In this document: one piece after another, positions 15,816 to 24,768 of the stretch
Layout: each line of letters begins with the position of its first letter
Position numbering within the stretch: the stretch's first letter is position 1
NCBI GenBank assembly: GCA_020073665.1
Contig: JAIQEU010000008.1
Location: 69,748 to 133,747 of the forward strand
Source: Terriglobia bacterium
Lineage (GTDB): Bacteria > Acidobacteriota > Terriglobia > Terriglobales > Acidobacteriaceae
Direction of reading: 5' to 3'
Length of the DNA: 64,000 nt
The notes under the pieces: generated by a model
What the model saw: the letters and a program-made list of their open reading frames with translations, nothing else
What the model was told of the DNA's origin: nothing
Databases searched by the model: none
Made by a program: the position numbers and the translations under genes

Positions 15816-18800
15816 CTAACCCGGCAAGCCCAACCGGTTGACGATCTGGAGAAACCGGGCTTCAGTGCGGAGTTGGTTATAGGTGGGCCAGGTGCGCGCC
15901 AGCATGACCAAAAGTGGATCCTTCTCGTCGAGTGCCCGTTGCGCGAAAGCGATGGCCTGATCCATGTCTCCGATGGCGGCAGCCGCTGGCGCCAGCATTG
16001 AGGGCTGAACGAACTCGCGCGCACTCCGCGCTTCCAGTTCGCGATACGCGGCGCGAGCGTTGTCGGGTTTGCCCCAGGCGGCGTAAATCAATACCAGCGT
16101 GGACAGCGCCCAGCTGTGACGTCCGGACATGGCCAGTGCGCGCTCACAAACCGCGGCTGCATCCTCATACTGCTCACTGCACAGCAGCGCGTTGGTCAGG
16201 CTCCAGTGGGCCAGGTAAGAGTTGGGATCGAGCTCGAGCCCGCGGCGGCCATGGTCGACCGCCTCAGAAAAACGACCACTGCTTACGCCGGAGAAGCAGA
16301 GGATTACGTTGGCGTAGGCGGACAGCGGGTCGAGTTGATGGAGCTTCAAGAGCTCCTCGCGGCCTTCATGCTCACGGCCAGCAACCCACTGCAAGAAGAA
16401 CAGACCATACCATGACCGGCCCTGGGGATAACTGGGGTTGAGTTCGAGCGCCCGGCGAAATTCCTGTTCGGCGAGCGCAAAATTCAGCTCGTACAGCAAG
16501 GTAGCGCAGGCAAGGGCGCTGTGCGCCTCAGCCAGATCGGGATCCAGTTGGAGCGCTCGTCGTGCCGCCTCCAGCGCGCGGGGCATAGTCTCGCTCGCCG
16601 GCGTGTAACCGGAGTACCCGGAGGTGGTATATCCATCTGCCAACCCGGCCCAAGCCTGGGCATACTCGGGATCGAGAGCCACTGCTTCTTTGAAGCAGTC
16701 AATTGCCTTGCCAATGCTGGGCCCGCGCTGGTAGAGCAGGCCGCGCCCTTTCAGGTACAGCTCGTAAGCGCTCATGTTGCGGGTGGGCGGTTGGACGGCC
16801 TGCGCGCCGCGGTCCGCCGCGAGCGACAGCCTGAGCCTTCCCGCGATCGTGCCAGCGATCTCGTCCTGGACGGCGAAAACATCTTCCATGACGCGGTCGT
16901 AACGTTCCGACCAGAGTTGATAACCGCTACTGGCGTCGATGAGCTGAGCCGTGATGCGCAGACGATCGCCCGAGCGCCGCAGCGTGCCTTCGAGAATGGT
17001 GGCTACGCCGAGTTTAGCTCCTACCGAGCGCAGGTCTTCGTTGCGTCCCTTGAAGGAAAACGCCGAACTGCGGCCCGCCACGCGAAGGCCGGGGATGTGC
17101 GCCAGGGTGTTGATGATTTCTTCGGTGATGCCGTCGGCGAAATATTCCTGCTCGGGATCGCCCGACAGATTCTGAAAGGGCAGGACTGCGATCGCGGGCG
17201 GGACGAGAGGACCCGAAGTGCTCGCCACTTTGGGAGCGGTGACGCCTGGAGCAGACATTGTCGCTTTTTCGGGGATCTCCAGACCGGCCCTGCGCAAACC
17301 GTCGACCAGTTGATCGACTAGTTGCGGATCCCACCACTTGCTGCACTCCTGACGTGCGATGGCTGTGAAGTCCGGCCGCACCTCCAGCAGTTCCCGTGCC
17401 GCATTGCGCGCCATCTCCAGCTCGCCGAGTTGGCCGTAGGTCGCGGCGAGTGCGAGCTCGTTGCGCCAGAAACCGGGCATATTGACTTTTAGGGCAAACT
17501 CCAGCGCGCCCCGGTAGTCGCCTTTGCGATACGCATTGAAGAACGGTGGAAACCAGTACCAGCCAGGGTGATTCGGGTTGAGGTTTCTGGCCTTTTCCAC
17601 CAACTCGCAACCGCGCTCCCAATCGCCGGAATAGGCAAGCAGAAAGCCCATGTACGCCATGGTGAAGCCGTCCAGGGGATTCAGGGCGATGGCCCGCTCC
17701 GCCGAGCTGCGGAAAGCTTGAATTTCCTTGCGAAAGAATAAGACCGAGGCCAGAGCGTGGTGGGCGAGATGATTGGAGGGAGCGATGTCAATCGCCCGCC
17801 GAGCCGCGGCCAGTGCACGTCCGACAGGATCAGGCCGGACGTTAAACCCGTGGTTGTTTTCTTCTCTGTACAGCATCGCCAACAAGGCCCAGCAATCGGA
17901 GTTACCCGGCGCCTGTTGAACGGCCCGTTCCAGGCCCGCTCTTACGCTGGCGTGCTCCTCCGCGTTGACATGCTTGAAGTACGAGAAACCGCGCAGGAAT
18001 GCTTCGTAGGGCGTCAGTTGGTCCTGATTCTTCCCACGGAGAGTTTGGCTCATGCTATACGGCAGGACGCCGTGCGTGTCGGCGACGGTGGAAACGATGC
18101 GGGGAACCAAGTCGTCCAGGAGTTCGAAGACTGCATCCGGCTGAAAAGGGCGATCATACGTTTCTGCCCACAGATGGGCGCCGGAGTGGGTGTCCACGAG
18201 TTGTACGGTGATCCGCAGTTTCGTCCCCGCCTGACGCAGGCTGCCCTCCATCACGTAGCGTGCGCCCAGTTCCTTGCCGGCGGAACGGACGTCGCCCTGG
18301 ACGTATCGCAGCGTCGAACTACGGGCAATGACCCTAAGGTAGGAGAATCGTGACAATCCTGTAACGACGTCTTCGGTTAGTCCTTCGGCGAGCGCAGTGA
18401 GGTCCGTGTTCGCGCCGCTGTATTTGAACGGAAGGACCGCAACCCAGAAGCCTTCGTCGGCTCGCGTCGCTCCCGAGCCGGTGGTGGTGGGTGTCGCTCC
18501 AGAAGTTGTGGGCGCCAGAGCCTGCTTTCCCGAATCTTCCGCTGTTTCCAGCCCCGCCTTGCGCAGCCCTTCGATAAAGTGTTCGACTAGTTCGGGCTCC
18601 CACCACTTGGAAAATTCATCGCGCACCGCGGTGGCGAAGTCGGGCCGGAGGGTAAGCAAATCCCGCACCGCTTTTTGCGCCGCTTCGCGCCGGCCGAGTT
18701 GCCCAAGCGCCGCAGCCAATGCGGCGTGAGTGGCGAAGTAACCGGGCATGTTGATTCTGAGGGCAGCTTCCAGGGCCTCGGCGTATTGACCCTTGTTATA

Positions 18801-20633
18801 GGCATTTACAAACAGCGCATTCTGGTACCAACCGGGATGGTTGGGATTGAGCTGCATGGCGGATTCCACCAGCTTGCAGCCGCGGTCCCAGTCGCCCGCA
18901 TAAGCGATGAGCAAGCCCATAAAAGCAGTGGTGGATCCATCCATCCGATTCAGCGCAATCACCCGGTCGGCGGCGGCGCGGAAGCCGAGCTTGTCCTTCT
19001 GGAAGAAAAGACTGGTAGCCAGTGCCCAGTAGCCAAGGTGATTGGAGGGCGCCAGTTGCACGGCGCGTTGAGCGGCGACGACTGCCCGGGCAAGCGGATC
19101 GGGCCCGGGGTTGAACCCTTGGGCATACTCGCCGCGGTAAATCATGGAAAGCATCGCCCAGCAGTCGCTCTGGTCGGGCGCGTTCTTGACGGCGCGCTCC
19201 AGAATCCGCCGCACGATCGCATGTTCGTCGGGCGTGATTCGCTCGAAGTAGCTGAAGGTGCGAAGTACAGCCTCATGCGGAGTCAACTGGTCTTCGCTCT
19301 TGCTGCGCAGCACTTCGCTCATCGTGCGAGGCAAGATGCCGTACTGATCGGCGACGGTAGAGACGATCCGGGGGACCAGATCGTCCTGAAGCTCAAGCAC
19401 CGACTCCGGCTTGAAAGGACGATCATAAGTCTCAGCCCACAGATGAGCGCCAGAGCTTGTGTCTACCAGCTGCACGGCCAGGCGCAGCGTGGCCCCTACC
19501 AGTCGCAGACTTCCCTCCATCATGTAGCGTGCGCCCAGTTCCTTGCCAATAGTCCGCAGATCGGCGGCTTGGTTTGCATAGCGCTGCGTCGAACTGCGCG
19601 CGATGACGCGCAAGTACGAGAATCGTGACAGGCCGGTCACGATATCTTCGGTCAGACCCTCGGCAAGCGCTGCGAGGTCCGAGTTCGAGCCGCCGGATTT
19701 GAAAGGAAGCACGGCAACCCAGAAACCCTGTTCGGCACGGGCCGCGCCCGAGTCGACGGCGCGCAAGGGGGAAACCGAAACCTTCAGCGACGATTGCCGT
19801 GCCAGATCGCGAAATTCGTTGGCCACATCGCGCGCTGTCTGCACACGATGGCCGGGGTCCTTCTCCAGGCATCGGCGAATGATACGCGACAGGTCAGCGG
19901 GCAACTCGGGCCGCAGTTCTGTGACCGGCGGAGGATCGTCGCGCAGGATGGCGGAGATCAGTTCCGCGGACGAATTTCCGTGGAACGGCTGCTTTCCGGT
20001 CGCCATCTGATGCAGCACCACGCCCAGCGAAAAGATGTCGGTGCGATGGTCTAGCGGCCGGCCCGAAACTTGTTCGGGCGACATATAGGCCGGGGTGCCC
20101 ATGACGACGCCCACCTCGGTCTGTCCGGCTGAGGTCATGGTGGCGCCGGTGTGCTGGTCGGCTCGGATGTCTTTCGCCAGCCCGAAGTCCAGAATCTTGA
20201 TGCGACCATCGTCCGCGACCATGACGTTGGCGGGCTTCAAGTCGCGATGCACGATGCCTTTTTCATGGGCGGCGGCGAGCGCGCCGGCCAGCGCGCCGGC
20301 AATCTCGATGATTCGCTGCACCGGCAGGCCCCCTTCGGAAATAACGCGGTCGAGCGACTGTCCCTCAACCAGTTCCATGGTGAGGAAAGGAATGCCGTCG
20401 GATTCTTCGACCGAAAAGATCGTGACAATATGAGGGTGGTTGAGAGCGGCCACGGCGCGAGCTTCGCGCTGAAAGCGCGCTAGGCGTTCGGGATCGCGGG
20501 CCATGTCGGGCGGCAGTACCTTCAGCGCGACCTCGCGGCCGAGCTTCGAGTCGGTGGCGCGATACACCTCGCCCATGCCGCCGGCGCCGATTTTCCCGAG
20601 AATGTGGTAGTGCCCAAGGGTTTGGCCAATCAT
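15816..20633 (-). CDS. Giant cytosolic Ser/Thr kinase with three TolB-like/TPR modules
   Basis: The predicted protein has 1605 residues. The N-terminal kinase (1-280) is complete: GAGGMGEVYRATD, K38, HRDLKPAN with D131, DFG at 149-151 and SPEQVSGRPLDHRTD. No membrane helix follows. Instead there are three copies of a TolB-like alpha/beta domain plus TPR array. Module 1 starts near residue 303 (GFWVAVLPFKSGG), module 2 near 728 (GFWVAVLPFKYSG), so the period is about 425 residues, and they are alike throughout, including the NPNHPGWY and RPDFxxxxRxExSKWW marks. Module 3 (from about 1146, AIAVLPFQNLSGDPEQEYF) is the more common type seen with adenylate cyclases and ends in further TPRs. Modules 1 and 2 look like an internal duplication. 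It probably signals through protein contacts. Confidence 0.9.
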   Translation of the reverse strand: MIGQTLGHYHILGKIGAGGMGEVYRATDSKLGREVALKVLPPDMARDPERLARFQREARAVAALNHPHIVTIFSVEESDGIPFLTMELVEGQSLDRVISEGGLPVQRIIEIAGALAGALAAAHEKGIVHRDLKPANVMVADDGRIKILDFGLAKDIRADQHTGATMTSAGQTEVGVVMGTPAYMSPEQVSGRPLDHRTDIFSLGVVLHQMATGKQPFHGNSSAELISAILRDDPPPVTELRPELPADLSRIIRRCLEKDPGHRVQTARDVANEFRDLARQSSLKVSVSPLRAVDSGAARAEQGFWVAVLPFKSGGSNSDLAALAEGLTEDIVTGLSRFSYLRVIARSSTQRYANQAADLRTIGKELGARYMMEGSLRLVGATLRLAVQLVDTSSGAHLWAETYDRPFKPESVLELQDDLVPRIVSTVADQYGILPRTMSEVLRSKSEDQLTPHEAVLRTFSYFERITPDEHAIVRRILERAVKNAPDQSDCWAMLSMIYRGEYAQGFNPGPDPLARAVVAAQRAVQLAPSNHLGYWALATSLFFQKDKLGFRAAADRVIALNRMDGSTTAFMGLLIAYAGDWDRGCKLVESAMQLNPNHPGWYQNALFVNAYNKGQYAEALEAALRINMPGYFATHAALAAALGQLGRREAAQKAVRDLLTLRPDFATAVRDEFSKWWEPELVEHFIEGLRKAGLETAEDSGKQALAPTTSGATPTTTGSGATRADEGFWVAVLPFKYSGANTDLTALAEGLTEDVVTGLSRFSYLRVIARSSTLRYVQGDVRSAGKELGARYVMEGSLRQAGTKLRITVQLVDTHSGAHLWAETYDRPFQPDAVFELLDDLVPRIVSTVADTHGVLPYSMSQTLRGKNQDQLTPYEAFLRGFSYFKHVNAEEHASVRAGLERAVQQAPGNSDCWALLAMLYREENNHGFNVRPDPVGRALAAARRAIDIAPSNHLAHHALASVLFFRKEIQAFRSSAERAIALNPLDGFTMAYMGFLLAYSGDWERGCELVEKARNLNPNHPGWYWFPPFFNAYRKGDYRGALEFALKVNMPGFWRNELALAATYGQLGELEMARNAARELLEVRPDFTAIARQECSKWWDPQLVDQLVDGLRRAGLEIPEKATMSAPGVTAPKVASTSGPLVPPAIAVLPFQNLSGDPEQEYFADGITEEIINTLAHIPGLRVAGRSSAFSFKGRNEDLRSVGAKLGVATILEGTLRRSGDRLRITAQLIDASSGYQLWSERYDRVMEDVFAVQDEIAGTIAGRLRLSLAADRGAQAVQPPTRNMSAYELYLKGRGLLYQRGPSIGKAIDCFKEAVALDPEYAQAWAGLADGYTTSGYSGYTPASETMPRALEAARRALQLDPDLAEAHSALACATLLYELNFALAEQEFRRALELNPSYPQGRSWYGLFFLQWVAGREHEGREELLKLHQLDPLSAYANVILCFSGVSSGRFSEAVDHGRRGLELDPNSYLAHWSLTNALLCSEQYEDAAAVCERALAMSGRHSWALSTLVLIYAAWGKPDNARAAYRELEARSAREFVQPSMLAPAAAAIGDMDQAIAFAQRALDEKDPLLVMLARTWPTYNQLRTEARFLQIVNRLGLPG

Positions 20634-21120
20634 GCGGAGGGAGTTCCGCTCGCGCGGACATCTTAGGGCCGGGGAAGGGGCAAGTCAACGCGTTGCGAAC
20701 CACGATCCGGCCAATGAGTGCAATGGCGATGTTTCACAGTTATCGGCGTACGACTTGCTCTATTCTAGGGCAGATGAGGTTCGGGAGGAGGGTATGCGGT
20801 TAGTGCCAATCTGTGGTGGCTGTCCAGAGGTTGTTGTGGAGATGGCAGCTTTTCGCCAACGATCTGATTTAGAACGTGTGCCAAGACCACTCGCGGTCCT
20901 CTGCCGCAATTTGAGGATCGCGAGCTCTGGTTCCCATCACTTTTCGTGCCGCTTTCCTGCTGCCATAGGCGAAAATGGGAGAGAATTAATCAGATCCGGC
21001 AGACTCTTCGACCCGGCACGTGAGCTCTTTTGCTCAGACGCGGAGAACCTGCGTGTGTCATTTGTTTGTTTTTTCGTTCTTGTCCAGGACCCAGAGCTTA
21101 TCAAAAACCAGGAGACTCCT
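20634..21120. other. 487-base spacer between the giant kinase and the repeat protein gene
   Basis: It separates divergent genes and should hold both promoters. At about 20713-20735 is a stretch (CAATGAGTGCAATGGCGAT) shared with the right flank of the dispersed element at 36623-36690. A frame in phase with the downstream gene is open from 20794, with a GGGAGGAGGG ribosome-like site, but its residues are unremarkable and end in a typical signal peptide start at 21121, so I do not call it coding. Confidence 0.45.
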
Positions 21121-22008
21121 ATGTTTAAGACACGTTTTGCGATTTTCTTGATGATGGCGTTGTCGCTTCTGCTGCTAAGAACGGCAGCGGCCCAGGACGC
21201 AGGGCAGTATCTGATTCTCAGTGCGCAGTATGGCAGCGAGCAGCGGCATGTGGATGTGACCAACCGGCTGAAGGAACTGGCGCGCGCCGACCGGCAATTC
21301 CGATTGGACTTCCGGACGTTCAACGTGGATCCGGATGAGGGACATGCGAAATCGCTGCGGATTTTTGCGCGTGATCCGAACGGGCGCGAGCGCATGTTTG
21401 AGTATCGTGATGGCAGCGTGATTGACGGCGCGCAGTTCCGAGGCTGGGGCAGCGGCCAATGGGGAGGGGACAACGACCGCTGGAGTGGCAACTGGAATGG
21501 CGGAGACAATGACGGCGACTCTGGCCAGTTCCTGATTCTCAGTGCTCAGTATGGGAGCGAGCGTCGCCATGTGGATGTGACCAACCGGCTGAAAGAACTG
21601 GCGCGCGCCGACCGGCAATTCCGATTGGACTTCCGGACGTTCAACGTGGATCCGGATGAGGGACATGCGAAATCGCTGCGGATTTTTGCGCGTGATCCCA
21701 ACGGGCGCGAGCGCATGTTTGAGTATCGCGATGGCAGCGTGATTGACGGTGCGCAGTTCCGAGGCTGGGGCAGCGGCCAATGGGGCGGGGACAACGACCG
21801 CTGGAGCGGCAACTGGAATGGCGGTTATGGCGGCGGCAACGAGGCACAACCCGAGATGACCGCAGCCATCCAGCACCTGCGCGAGGCGCAAAGGAACCTC
21901 GAGTCAGCTTCGCACGACAAAGGTGGCCACCGCGTGAAGGCTCTGCAGTATATCCAGCAGGCCATCGCGGAGGTCGAGGCGGGCATTCAATACGACAACA
22001 GGCATTAA
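21121..22008 (+). CDS. Secreted protein with two near-identical domains and a helical tail
   Basis: The predicted protein has 295 residues. ATG 21121 follows a GGAGACT site and opens a clear signal peptide (MFKTRFAIFLMMALSLLLLRTAAA). Two about 100-residue domains follow, each beginning YLILSAQYGSE or FLILSAQYGSE, then RHVDVTNRLKELAR, FNVDPDEGHAKSLRIFARDP and ending in a W/G/N-rich strip (GWGSGQWGGDNDRWSGNWNGG). They differ in only a few residues. The fold resembles small bacterial DUF3395-like domains, but this is an impression. The C-terminal about 55 residues are the QPEM...IQYDN helix module also found at 10247-10543. It is likely periplasmic; the role is unknown. Confidence 0.82.
   Translation: MFKTRFAIFLMMALSLLLLRTAAAQDAGQYLILSAQYGSEQRHVDVTNRLKELARADRQFRLDFRTFNVDPDEGHAKSLRIFARDPNGRERMFEYRDGSVIDGAQFRGWGSGQWGGDNDRWSGNWNGGDNDGDSGQFLILSAQYGSERRHVDVTNRLKELARADRQFRLDFRTFNVDPDEGHAKSLRIFARDPNGRERMFEYRDGSVIDGAQFRGWGSGQWGGDNDRWSGNWNGGYGGGNEAQPEMTAAIQHLREAQRNLESASHDKGGHRVKALQYIQQAIAEVEAGIQYDNRH
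21205..21824 (+). repeat. Nearly identical tandem duplication inside the secreted protein gene
   Basis: Unit 1 spans 21205-21503 and unit 2 spans 21526-21824, with a period of 321 bases, exactly 107 codons. Most of the two units match base for base, including synonymous positions, which indicates a recent duplication or ongoing gene conversion. Confidence 0.92.
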
Positions 22009-22093
22009 CCGACGCCCAAGAGAGGGGTCCGGTCCAGTGCATCTGCCGTCAGCAATGCAAGATCAAACGCCAGTTTTCAGGAGGTTGAGACAA

Positions 22094-22163
22094 GCGGGCG
22101 GCGAGGGATACGCGAAGTTTTGCCGTAGGAGCTTGGGCTATCCCTCGCCAGGCCGTCGCCCGC
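22094..22163. repeat. Large imperfect hairpin between convergent genes
   Basis: GCGGGCG (22094-22100) pairs with CGCCCGC (22157-22163), and the inner arm GGCGAGGGATA pairs with TATCCCTCGCC (22139-22149). An asymmetric bulge and a 28-base loop make it look like a structured RNA or a terminator for either gene. Confidence 0.55.
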
Positions 22164-22180
22164 TTCGTCCACCGCTTTTA

Positions 22181-22212
22181 ACTGTTGTAATCAGGTGTCT
22201 ACACCAGTTGAG
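22181..22212. repeat. Dispersed element, copy A
   Basis: It reads ACTGTTGTAATCAGGTGTC then TACACCAGTTGAG. Nearly the same wording occurs at 36623-36658 and 37523-37555, with a TGTA...TACA inverted pair around a conserved CAGG core. Confidence 0.6.
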
Positions 22213-22422
22213 GGATTGCTCTACCCCCGCCCCTCGCCCCCGCGGACCGTAACCCCGCCCACTTGCGCACGCCCATGCGTCCTGAGTGGACCTCACGAAG
22301 ATCAGCTTGCCGGACGCGGAAAAGGGGGGTGTAGGACTTTTTGCCGTCGCCATACACTACCCCGTCAACGCGTCGGGGCTCCGAGGGAATGACAATGTTT
22401 AGAAGCGGAGGATGGAGACCGC

Positions 22423-23340
22423 TTAGTCCGCCGGCAGGGCAACGGTCTGCGCCACTGGCTTGCAGGCTCTTGCTCGTTGCGACTCGCCTTGCAGCCACTT
22501 GCGAATTTCGGGCATGGCGTTGCGGGCAGCGATTTCTCCGGCGCGGACCAGGGCGGGGCTGTGCTCGAAGTCGTCATACTTGTAGCCGTTGACGTCGGGT
22601 TCCAAGACCAGGTCGGCGGCTTGCTTCCACAGGTTACTGCTCACGTCTTGCGCAATAGAAAAGCACTGGCCGATCACGTCGAACAGGTGGCGTGGCCCGT
22701 CGCCCATGGTCCAGCTGCCTTTCAGATGCACAGCCAGCACTCGCCCCGCGCCCATGTCACGCAAGGGACGGGTCGGCACCGCATGCGCCAGCATGCCGTC
22801 CACCAGCAACTGGCCGTTAATTCTGACCGGTTGGAACATCCCAGGATATGCGCAACTGGCCCGCACGGGTTCACCCAGCGGGCCGGACTGGAACACAACA
22901 CCCTTGCCGGTGGAGAAGTCTGTCGCCGTAACGGCGAGAGGAATGCTTAGTTCTTCGAAGGTTTTCACTTTCAGCAGGCTGTTGAGGAATCCGAGCATGC
23001 GCTGGTTGGAGGCGAACCCGTAGCGCGAGAGCGTCCAGCGGGCGAAGTGCTTGAAGCGCACGCGGGTGGCGATGGCTTCGAGTTCGGCGGTCGAGACCCC
23101 GCTGCAATAGGCCGCGCCGATGAGAGCACCCACGCTGGTGCCGGCAATGAAGTCGATGGGGATTTTTTCCTGTTGGAGGACTTTAAGAACGCCGATATGC
23201 GCCATGCCACGGGCAAAGCCGCCGCCTAGCGCCAAGCCGATGGCTGGCTCGACTGGCCTCGGTTCAAGCCCGGACGAGCGCCCGGAAAGCTCGCGCCCGA
23301 AGGCCTGCACCGAACGAATGACTCTTCCCAGACTCTTCAC
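22423..23340 (-). CDS. Patatin-like phospholipase (RssA type)
   Basis: The product has 305 residues, with a GTG start at 23340 and a weak ribosome site. The patatin fold is clear: the oxyanion loop GGGFARG (39-45), the nucleophile elbow GTSVG with Ser69, and the second catalytic residue D181 in LLVDGMLAHAVP. The usual DG(G/A) reads DGM here. Such proteins hydrolyse acyl esters of lipids at the inner membrane. No signal peptide is seen; the N-terminal 30 residues are basic. The C-terminus contains a lipase-family helix (DDFEHSPALVRAGEIAARNAMPEI). It is convergent with the secreted repeat gene. The substrate is unknown. Confidence 0.88.
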   Translation of the reverse strand: MKSLGRVIRSVQAFGRELSGRSSGLEPRPVEPAIGLALGGGFARGMAHIGVLKVLQQEKIPIDFIAGTSVGALIGAAYCSGVSTAELEAIATRVRFKHFARWTLSRYGFASNQRMLGFLNSLLKVKTFEELSIPLAVTATDFSTGKGVVFQSGPLGEPVRASCAYPGMFQPVRINGQLLVDGMLAHAVPTRPLRDMGAGRVLAVHLKGSWTMGDGPRHLFDVIGQCFSIAQDVSSNLWKQAADLVLEPDVNGYKYDDFEHSPALVRAGEIAARNAMPEIRKWLQGESQRARACKPVAQTVALPAD

Positions 23341-23520
23341 GGGTACCCCACTTCATCCCGGTCTTGCCCGGTACTCTAAACCTACTTCTAGCAACTAAGA
23401 TGCCAGCGCTAGGCTGAGTGTTTCAAACTTCCCTGCGAACCTGCCAGTTACGGCAGAGAGGTTACCGGGCGTTTCCCGCCGACCGTGACTAACTCCCGTA
23501 ATCCTGATAACTTGGGGCGC

Positions 23521-24009
23521 ATGGTGCGGGAGATCTCCGCGGGTGGAGTGGTGGTGCGGCCGGCCGCTGCGGGCTGGCAGATGGCCGCCATCGAGCCCCA
23601 AAAGGAGCCTTCCGGCTCTGCCCCGGCTGCAAAAAAACAGTCACGAAAAGTAATCCTCGCCTTGCCCAAGGGACTGGTCGACGCCGGCGAAAAGCCCCAG
23701 CAGACGGCCCTGCGCGAGGTGTTCGAAGAAACCGGCTTGACCGCCATCTCCATCACCAAACTGGCCGACATCAAGTACGTCTACGTGCGTTCCTGGGGAG
23801 ACCAGCAGCGGGTGTTCAAGATTGTCAGCTTTTACCTGCTGCGATACCAGTCGGGAGAAATCGATAAAATCGCGCCCGCGATGCGGATCGAAGTGAGGCG
23901 CGCGCTCTGGATTCCTCTGGACGAAGCCGTGCGCAAGCTGGCGTATCGCGGCGAGCGCGATGCGGTGCGCCGTGCCCAGGAATATCTAAAATCACACCCG
24001 GAGATTTAA
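23521..24009 (+). CDS. Nudix hydrolase
   Basis: The predicted protein has 162 residues from ATG 23521, which gives the usual start MVREISAGGVVVR; a GTG at 23485 would add 12 residues. The Nudix box is perfect: GLVDAGEKPQQTAL then REVFEETGL, fitting GX5EX7REUXEEXGU. Before it, a short insert (QKEPSGSAPAAKKQSRK) replaces a tight loop, and LALPKG precedes the box as in ADP-ribose or diadenosine-polyphosphate hydrolases. The substrate is not predictable from sequence. The VIT1-type transporter gene starts 4 bases after the stop, so the two are co-transcribed. Confidence 0.9.
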   Translation: MVREISAGGVVVRPAAAGWQMAAIEPQKEPSGSAPAAKKQSRKVILALPKGLVDAGEKPQQTALREVFEETGLTAISITKLADIKYVYVRSWGDQQRVFKIVSFYLLRYQSGEIDKIAPAMRIEVRRALWIPLDEAVRKLAYRGERDAVRRAQEYLKSHPEI

Positions 24010-24012
24010 CCC

Positions 24013-24711
24013 ATGCCCGGAACTCAGCACCACATCGAAAAACATTTCACCGCCGGAAACTTCGTCCGTGACGTCGTGATTGGAATGTCCGACGGGCTCA
24101 CGGTACCGTTCGCGCTGGCCGCCGGACTATCGGGCGCGGTGCAGAATACCCGTCTGATCGTGGTGGGCGGACTGGCCGAAATCGCCGCCGGCTCCATTGC
24201 CATGGGCCTGGGCGGCTATCTCGCGGCCCATGGCGACGCCGAACACTACGACCAGGAAAGGGAGCGCGAGGAACGCGAGGTCAAGGAGATTCCAGAAGAA
24301 GAGATGGCCGAGGTCAGCCGGGTCTTCCAGCAGTACGGCATCGCGGCTGAGCAGAGCGCGCCCATCGTAGAAGCCCTCAGCCGACGCCCGGAGGCCTGGG
24401 TTGATTTCATGATGCGGTTCGAGTTGGGGCTGGAGCCACCGGATCCGAAGCGGGCGCTCACCAGCGCGGTGACCATCGCCGGGGCTTACGTGGCCGGTGG
24501 ATTCATTCCGTTGTCGCCCTACATGGCGTTGTCGAGCGCCAGTACTGGACTGATGGTTTCGGCGATCGTGACCCTGGCTGCGCTCGGCGTATTCGGCTTC
24601 ATAAAAGGGCGTTTCACGGGCACACCCCCCTGGCGCAGCTCGTCACAAACAATGGTGATCGGTGGACTTGCGGCGGGGGCCGCGTTTGTGCTTGCGAAGC
24701 TCATCGCATAG
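24013..24711 (+). CDS. VIT1/CCC1-type iron-manganese transporter
   Basis: The predicted protein has 232 residues. Membrane helices are visible at the N-terminus (VIGMSDGLTVPFALAAGLSG and IVVGGLAEIAAGSIAMGLGGYLA) and C-terminus (three helices from ALTSAVTIAGAYVAGGF on). Between them is the charged cytosolic segment HYDQEREREEREVKEIPEEEMAEV, which in VIT proteins binds metal ions. The family carries Fe(II) or Mn(II) out of the cytoplasm or into stores. It begins 4 bases after the Nudix gene. Metal choice is not evident. Confidence 0.9.
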   Translation: MPGTQHHIEKHFTAGNFVRDVVIGMSDGLTVPFALAAGLSGAVQNTRLIVVGGLAEIAAGSIAMGLGGYLAAHGDAEHYDQEREREEREVKEIPEEEMAEVSRVFQQYGIAAEQSAPIVEALSRRPEAWVDFMMRFELGLEPPDPKRALTSAVTIAGAYVAGGFIPLSPYMALSSASTGLMVSAIVTLAALGVFGFIKGRFTGTPPWRSSSQTMVIGGLAAGAAFVLAKLIA

Positions 24712-24733
24712 TATTGAATTTAAACGATTTCTC

Positions 24734-24762
24734 TTGACTTTGGCACCCGCGGCTTCTAGCAT
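24734..24762 (+). promoter_or_regulatory. Promoter after the VIT1-type gene
   Basis: TTGACT (24734-24739), exactly 17 bases, then TAGCAT (24757-24762). The same -10 wording appears at the HU gene promoter (43179-43184). Transcription should begin near 24769. Confidence 0.6.
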
Positions 24763-24768
24763 GAATTT

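Larger units (their letters stand above)
22009..22422. other. 414-base spacer with hairpin and dispersed repeat
   Basis: No coding frame is supported. It contains a large imperfect hairpin at 22094-22163 and copy A of a dispersed repeat at 22181-22212; the rest is pyrimidine-rich on the plus strand. The genes on either side converge. Confidence 0.5.

Noticed and set aside
20794-21120. N-terminal extension of the secreted repeat protein from an ATG with a good ribosome-like site
   Set aside because: The extension has no family resemblance and runs into a textbook signal peptide at 21121, so the shorter start is preferred.
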